A DNA stretch of 64,000 nt. Origin: JABWCE01 sp964617955 (GTDB taxonomy: Bacteria > Bacteroidota > Bacteroidia > NS11-12g > UBA9320). The stretch spans positions 1 through 64,000 of the forward strand of contig CAZTXB010000003.1 of the NCBI GenBank assembly GCA_964617955.1. Direction: 5' to 3'. The position numbers were made by a program, and so were the translations under genes. Under the pieces are notes generated by a model. It was not told the DNA's origin. It saw only the letters and a list, made by a program, of their open reading frames with translations, and did not search any database. Numbering within the stretch: the first letter of the stretch is position 1; each line of letters starts with the position of its first letter. Below are positions 59,899 to 64,000 of this stretch, piece after piece.

Positions 59899-61482
59899 AT
59901 GGCGCAAATAAGACCCGATGAAGTATCATCCATCATTCGCGAACAACTTTCAAACTATAAAACACAGGCCCAACTCGAAGAAGTTGGAACCGTGCTCCAG
60001 GTAGGAGACGGTATTGCCCGCATTTATGGATTAACCAAGGTAAAGTCTGGTGAGTTGATTGAATTCGACAAAGGCCTTAAAGGCATCGTACTTAACCTCG
60101 AAGAGGACAATGTTGGAGCCGTGTTACTCGGCAGCAGCACAGGTGTTAAAGAAGGCGATACCGTAAAGCGAACCAATAAAATTGCATCCATCGAAGCAGG
60201 CTATGGCATGCTCGGAAGGGTTGTCAATACTTTAGGTGAGGCAATTGACGGCAAAGGTCCAATTACCGGTGAACGTTTTGAAATGCCCCTCGAACGCAAA
60301 GCGCCGGGTGTATTGTTTCGCGAACCAGTAAAAGAACCACTTCAAACCGGTGTAAAAGCTATCGATGCCATGATTCCAATCGGACGTGGACAGAGAGAGT
60401 TAATTATTGGCGATCGTCAAACCGGAAAATCAGCGGTAGCCATCGATACCATTATCAATCAGAAGGAGTTTTTTGAAAAAGGGACTCCGGTGTATTGTAT
60501 ATACGTAGCCATTGGCCAAAAAGCCTCTACTGTAAAACAAGTTGTAAAATCTTTAGAAGACCGTGGAGCCATGGCCTATACCATCGTTGTGGCCGCTACG
60601 GCTGCCGATCCAGCCCCATTGCAGTTTTATGCCCCAATGGCCGGAGCGGCTATAGGGGAATTTTTCCGCGATCAGGGTCTGCCTGCTCTTGTGGTTTATG
60701 ATGATTTGTCGAAACAGGCGGTAGCTTACCGTGAGGTGTCGCTTTTGCTAAAACGCCCACCGGGACGTGAAGCTTATCCGGGGGATGTTTTCTATTTACA
60801 CTCACGTCTTTTGGAAAGAGCATGTAAATTAAACAGTACGGATGCCATTACCTCACAAATGAATGATTTGCCCGACAGCATTAAACATTTGGTAAAAGGA
60901 GGAGGTTCATTAACCGCTTTGCCCATTATTGAAACGCAGGCCGGTGACGTATCTGCCTATATTCCGACCAACGTAATTTCCATTACCGACGGTCAGATAT
61001 TTTTGGAAAGCAATCTTTTCAACTCAGGTGTAAGACCAGCGATTAACGTAGGTATTTCTGTGTCGCGTGTGGGGGGAAATGCCCAGATTAAGTCTATGAA
61101 AAAGGTGGCAGGTACCTTGAAATTAGATCAAGCGCAGTACAGAGAGCTTGAAGCTTTTTCAAAATTCGGTTCCGATTTGGATGCCGCTACCAAGGCCGTA
61201 CTTGAAAAAGGAGCCCGCAACGTTGAAATTTTGAAGCAGGCCCAATACTCGCCGCTTAGGGTAGAACAGCAAACCGCTATTGTTTACCTTGGAACTAAAG
61301 GATTACTCAACTCAATACCTGTCAACAAAGTGAAGGAATTCGAATCTGAATTTTTAATAGCCTTGGAAAACAAACATAAGGATACCTTGAACAGTCTTGC
61401 TTCAGGCAAACTGGACGATGAAATAACTGGTGTATTGGAAACCCTGGCCGCATCACTTTCGGCAGCGTACCAAAGCAATTAA
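59899..61482 (+). CDS. atpA: ATP synthase subunit alpha
   Basis: A 527-residue non-catalytic nucleotide-binding F1 subunit. Signatures are ISSIIREQLSNYKTQ-type N-terminus (residues near 10-25), ARIYGLTKVKSGELIEFDKG, P-loop GDRQTGKSAVAIDTI, VYDDLSKQAVAYREVSLLL and the C-terminal helical domain. The R in ISVSRVGGNAQ is the conserved arginine finger supplied to the catalytic beta subunit. It lies between atpH and atpG. The catalytic beta subunit gene (atpD) is not in the window. Confidence 0.97.
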   Translation: MAQIRPDEVSSIIREQLSNYKTQAQLEEVGTVLQVGDGIARIYGLTKVKSGELIEFDKGLKGIVLNLEEDNVGAVLLGSSTGVKEGDTVKRTNKIASIEAGYGMLGRVVNTLGEAIDGKGPITGERFEMPLERKAPGVLFREPVKEPLQTGVKAIDAMIPIGRGQRELIIGDRQTGKSAVAIDTIINQKEFFEKGTPVYCIYVAIGQKASTVKQVVKSLEDRGAMAYTIVVAATAADPAPLQFYAPMAGAAIGEFFRDQGLPALVVYDDLSKQAVAYREVSLLLKRPPGREAYPGDVFYLHSRLLERACKLNSTDAITSQMNDLPDSIKHLVKGGGSLTALPIIETQAGDVSAYIPTNVISITDGQIFLESNLFNSGVRPAINVGISVSRVGGNAQIKSMKKVAGTLKLDQAQYRELEAFSKFGSDLDAATKAVLEKGARNVEILKQAQYSPLRVEQQTAIVYLGTKGLLNSIPVNKVKEFESEFLIALENKHKDTLNSLASGKLDDEITGVLETLAASLSAAYQSN

Positions 61483-61548
61483 TACCAAAACTGACACCAT
61501 ATTTTAGATTCTTTATTTAACAATCTCAAATTGCACAAATAGAAAGAA

Positions 61549-62430
61549 ATGGCCAATTTAAAAGAGGTAAGAATACGCATCAGTTCAACCATTAGCACCC
61601 AGCAAATCACCAAGGCCATGAAATTGGTTTCGGCCACAAAGCTGAGGAAGGCACAGAATGCCATTGTGCAATTGCGTCCTTATGCCGAAAAATTGCAAAG
61701 TATTTTGGGAAACCTTGCCGGCAGTGCCGATGATGCCAAACTTAAAGCCTTTTTTCAACCACGGCCAATTAAAAATGTGTTGCTCATCGTCATCACCTCC
61801 GACAGAGGATTATGCGGTCCTTTCAATGCCAATATTACCAAGGCAACAAGAGCCGTTATCGACACAACTTATTCCGACATGAACCCCAAAAACATTTCCT
61901 TAATGTTTATGGGTAAAAAAGGATTCGAATTTTATAAAAACTCAGACTACACCTTAAATGTTGATCACAGAGAAATTTTTCAGACTGTAAATGCCGACCA
62001 CATTTTTAAAGTTGGAGCCGACATTATCGAAGAATTTGTCAGTGGAAAATACGATGAGGTGAGGGTGCTTTACAATCAATTTAAAAATGCCGCAACACAA
62101 ATAGTGCGTGAAGAAAGGGTGTTACCTGTCGACCTTTCGCATTACGACCAGGGAAAATCAGCCCATAACGACTTTATTTTTGAGCCGGGAAAATCAGAGA
62201 TTCTGGAAGAATTAATTCCACGTGCTGTAAAAACACAATTGTTAAAGGCCATCTTAGATTCAAACGCCTCAGAGCATGGCGCCAGGATGGTTGCCATGGA
62301 CAAAGCCACCGAGAACGCAGGAGAATTATTAAAATCCTTAAGATTACAATACAATCAAGCCCGCCAGGCTGCCATTACGACTGAGATTTCTGAGATCGTA
62401 GGAGGTGCCGCCGCCATGAGTGGGAAGTAA
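61549..62430 (+). CDS. atpG: ATP synthase subunit gamma
   Basis: The 293-residue central rotor shaft. The N-terminal helix LKEVRIRISSTISTQQITKA is followed by MKLVSATKLRKAQ, the alpha/beta Rossmann-like core with IVITSDRGLCGPFNANI-type sequence (VITSDRGLCGPFNANITK), and the C-terminal helix SEHGARMVAMDKATENAGEL, KSLRLQYNQARQAAITTEI. It is the last gene of this ATP synthase group: a strong intrinsic terminator follows 20 nt after the stop, and atpD and atpC are absent. Confidence 0.96.
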   Translation: MANLKEVRIRISSTISTQQITKAMKLVSATKLRKAQNAIVQLRPYAEKLQSILGNLAGSADDAKLKAFFQPRPIKNVLLIVITSDRGLCGPFNANITKATRAVIDTTYSDMNPKNISLMFMGKKGFEFYKNSDYTLNVDHREIFQTVNADHIFKVGADIIEEFVSGKYDEVRVLYNQFKNAATQIVREERVLPVDLSHYDQGKSAHNDFIFEPGKSEILEELIPRAVKTQLLKAILDSNASEHGARMVAMDKATENAGELLKSLRLQYNQARQAAITTEISEIVGGAAAMSGK

Positions 62431-62450
62431 ATTTTTTTCAATTCCATATT

Positions 62451-62490
62451 AAAAACCTCCAAGGTTTCCACAACCTTGGAGGTTTTTTTT
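62451..62490 (+). terminator. Strong intrinsic terminator after atpG
   Basis: A 15-bp stem AAAACCTCCAAGGTT / AACCTTGGAGGTTTT with a 5-nt loop is followed by further T residues. It closes the ATP synthase transcription unit. Confidence 0.92.
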
Positions 62491-62676
62491 GTAAATGAAA
62501 CCGCTGCCAGAAAAGCTAAGGATGATTCATATTCACTTTTGGGATGGCTTGTTTATTATGGGTTTTAATAATAAGAAATACACGCTGATGCCTAAGTTAT
62601 TTGTTAGAATTATAGTTGTGGCTTCTATAAAATAAAGTGATAAAGTTAATTTACTACTGATGCATCTTTATCATTT

Positions 62677-64000
62677 TCAATTGATTACTAAAAATCTGCT
62701 GGCGTTTTCTTCAAAAGGTGTATTTACTTTTAAAAAGTATACACCACTTGAAAATGAACTTACATCTATCTCTAATGCCGAATAACCAGGTTTAAAAACG
62801 TTAATGTTATCTTGATAGAATAACTTCCCGGTATAATCAAAAATCTGAATTCCGCCATTATCAAAGGAATAGGGAAAGAATATCTTAAGTTGAATATTAT
62901 CTTTCGCAGGATTGGGAAAGAGAAATGTCTCTATTTTAACCTTTAATGGTTTAATTGCGGTATTCGTATTTTCCTTTTTATTAAAAACATTAACTTTATC
63001 TTTATAAATATTATTATCACATATACTAGCAATTTCCCAATCCTGATTATGTAAAGTTAAAGGATTATCATGCCAACCTGGAAATGCACTAAGTCCTGTA
63101 ATTAAAGTTACATTCGGGTGATATATATTGTCAGGATGAATTGCAATTTCCTTTCCGGCCATTAATATTACTCCTGTATTTATAACCACATTTGAACCGA
63201 TATTAATTTTCTTCCTCGCATACAAATCTGCGCTGATAACAGAATTTGGAGGAATGGTTATTTCGTCAATACTATAATCTAGGCTTGTCCAATACGACTC
63301 CAATTTGCCAACAACTTCCTGACCGGAAACTGTGTAAGTATTATCTGGATTGATATTTTTTTCATAAAGAAATTTCTTCTCATACATTAAATTTTGCATT
63401 GAGTTTTTTTGGGCATTACTTATAGCATTCGTAAAGTCATAGGTGTGAATAAGCGTAATTTTTTCAGCATTGGGGTTATCCTTTCTTTGAAGTTTAATTA
63501 AAAGTTTTATTGATATTTTAGGAGCATTGTTATTTGAGTTATTTTCCTCCAGAAAAAAACTGTGATACCTAAAACTATTTATTGGTACATACTTAGTTCT
63601 TAAGCTTACCAAAGAATCCTTAAAGATATTTTCAATAAAGAACTCTGTATTTTTTAAATACATTAAGTCTTTAAAATTATGTTCAAGAATATTACCATTT
63701 ACAGGATATGAATAGCACTCATTGCCTTCTAAATGCCTAAAATCTGTAATTGGAAAATAATCACCTGATGCGGCACCAAAGGCAGTCTGGTTAGATTTAT
63801 ATTCAATTACATAAGCGGCATCAATACTGAATACTTCAACATTTGCGGCCGGATTCAAAACATATTTTAAATCTGAAATTAACCTGTATTGGTTCAAGGT
63901 TTTATCGTATTCCTTAACATTGTTTTCAAAAATGGATAAATCTTCACCGATGCAAGAATACCAATTTGGTGAGGCTTTTGGTAAATACTGTATATATTCC
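62677..64000 (-). CDS. T9SS cargo protein, 5' end beyond the window
   Basis: The minus-strand frame is open from the window edge at 64000 to a stop at 62677, so the gene's start lies outside. At least 440 residues are encoded here; an internal TTG at 63897 is not a likely start, since coding continues upstream (SPNWYSCIGEDLSIFENNVK). The visible part has a NINIGSNVVINTGVILMAG-type segment (KKINIGSNVVINTGVILMAG), resembling the oriented beta strand found just before the sorting signal in many Bacteroidota secreted proteins. The end is a clear type A sorting domain: FLFPNPAKDNIQLKI ... SSFSSGVYFLKVN. Function of the missing N-terminal region is unknown. Confidence 0.8.
   Translation of the reverse strand, partial: EYIQYLPKASPNWYSCIGEDLSIFENNVKEYDKTLNQYRLISDLKYVLNPAANVEVFSIDAAYVIEYKSNQTAFGAASGDYFPITDFRHLEGNECYSYPVNGNILEHNFKDLMYLKNTEFFIENIFKDSLVSLRTKYVPINSFRYHSFFLEENNSNNNAPKISIKLLIKLQRKDNPNAEKITLIHTYDFTNAISNAQKNSMQNLMYEKKFLYEKNINPDNTYTVSGQEVVGKLESYWTSLDYSIDEITIPPNSVISADLYARKKINIGSNVVINTGVILMAGKEIAIHPDNIYHPNVTLITGLSAFPGWHDNPLTLHNQDWEIASICDNNIYKDKVNVFNKKENTNTAIKPLKVKIETFLFPNPAKDNIQLKIFFPYSFDNGGIQIFDYTGKLFYQDNINVFKPGYSALEIDVSSFSSGVYFLKVNTPFEENASRFLVIN

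Overview
The window is chromosomal DNA from a member of the Bacteroidota. The evidence is: secreted proteins with type IX secretion C-terminal sorting domains; a SprE/PorW-like TPR protein; Bacteroidota-type -7 promoter elements (TAnnTTTG) and few Shine-Dalgarno sequences; a long eukaryote-like IleS; a TraR/DksA-like protein lacking zinc cysteines; and an ATP synthase cluster that stops at atpG without atpD/atpC. I see no rRNA, CRISPR array, integrase or prophage. Gene density is high and strands alternate in short operons.

Layout. 1-6.1 kb (+): edge of a repeat element, tpiA, prmA and a giant secreted protein. 6.2-10.1 kb: a REC-only response regulator (-), a PLP aminotransferase, purB and a CoA-binding protein (+). 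10.1-20.5 kb (-): an outer-membrane-like protein, a GT2 glycosyltransferase, a pRiA4-ORF3-like protein plus miaA, a membrane pyrophosphatase with an unusual Cys/Met-rich tail, a small secreted protein and a double AAA+ ATPase. 20.6-21.3 kb (+): tRNA-Ser(GCU), tRNA-Pro(UGG), tRNA-Arg(UCU), and two broken tRNA-Pro copies carrying short TCCCGA...TCGGGA hairpins. 21.3-27 kb (-): kelch protein, cupin, a 238-bp inverted-repeat element, then thrS-infC-rpmI-rplT. 27.2-31 kb (+): a large T9SS cargo protein. 31.1-38.4 kb (-): a tightly packed five-gene operon of envelope proteins, including one clear and one possible phosphodiester glycosidase, a LamG/HYR protein and an Ig-repeat/beta-barrel protein. 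38.5-44.4 kb (-): hflX, then ileS - traR/dksA-like - lspA. 44.6-54.9 kb (-): a porin-like protein, a second copy of the repeat element carrying an internal 130-bp insertion, an ABC exporter, a secreted protein, an EamA transporter, mdh, a two-subunit CoA transferase and sprE/porW-like. 55.1-62.4 kb (+): an M23 peptidase, bactofilin, then atpZ-like, an AtpI-position protein, atpB-E-F-H-A-G and a strong terminator. 62.7 kb to the edge (-): the 3' part of a T9SS cargo gene.

Most genes are housekeeping: central carbon metabolism, translation, tRNA modification, lipoprotein maturation and energy coupling (HppA and F-type ATP synthase). The accessory content is secretion and envelope related. The observations most worth following up are the hairpin-invaded tRNA-Pro pseudogenes around an intact tRNA-Pro, the Cys/Met-rich tail on the pyrophosphatase, the inverted-repeat element family, the coupled five-gene envelope operon, and a set of genes whose -7 promoter box lies only 4-9 nt before the start codon, suggesting leaderless mRNAs.
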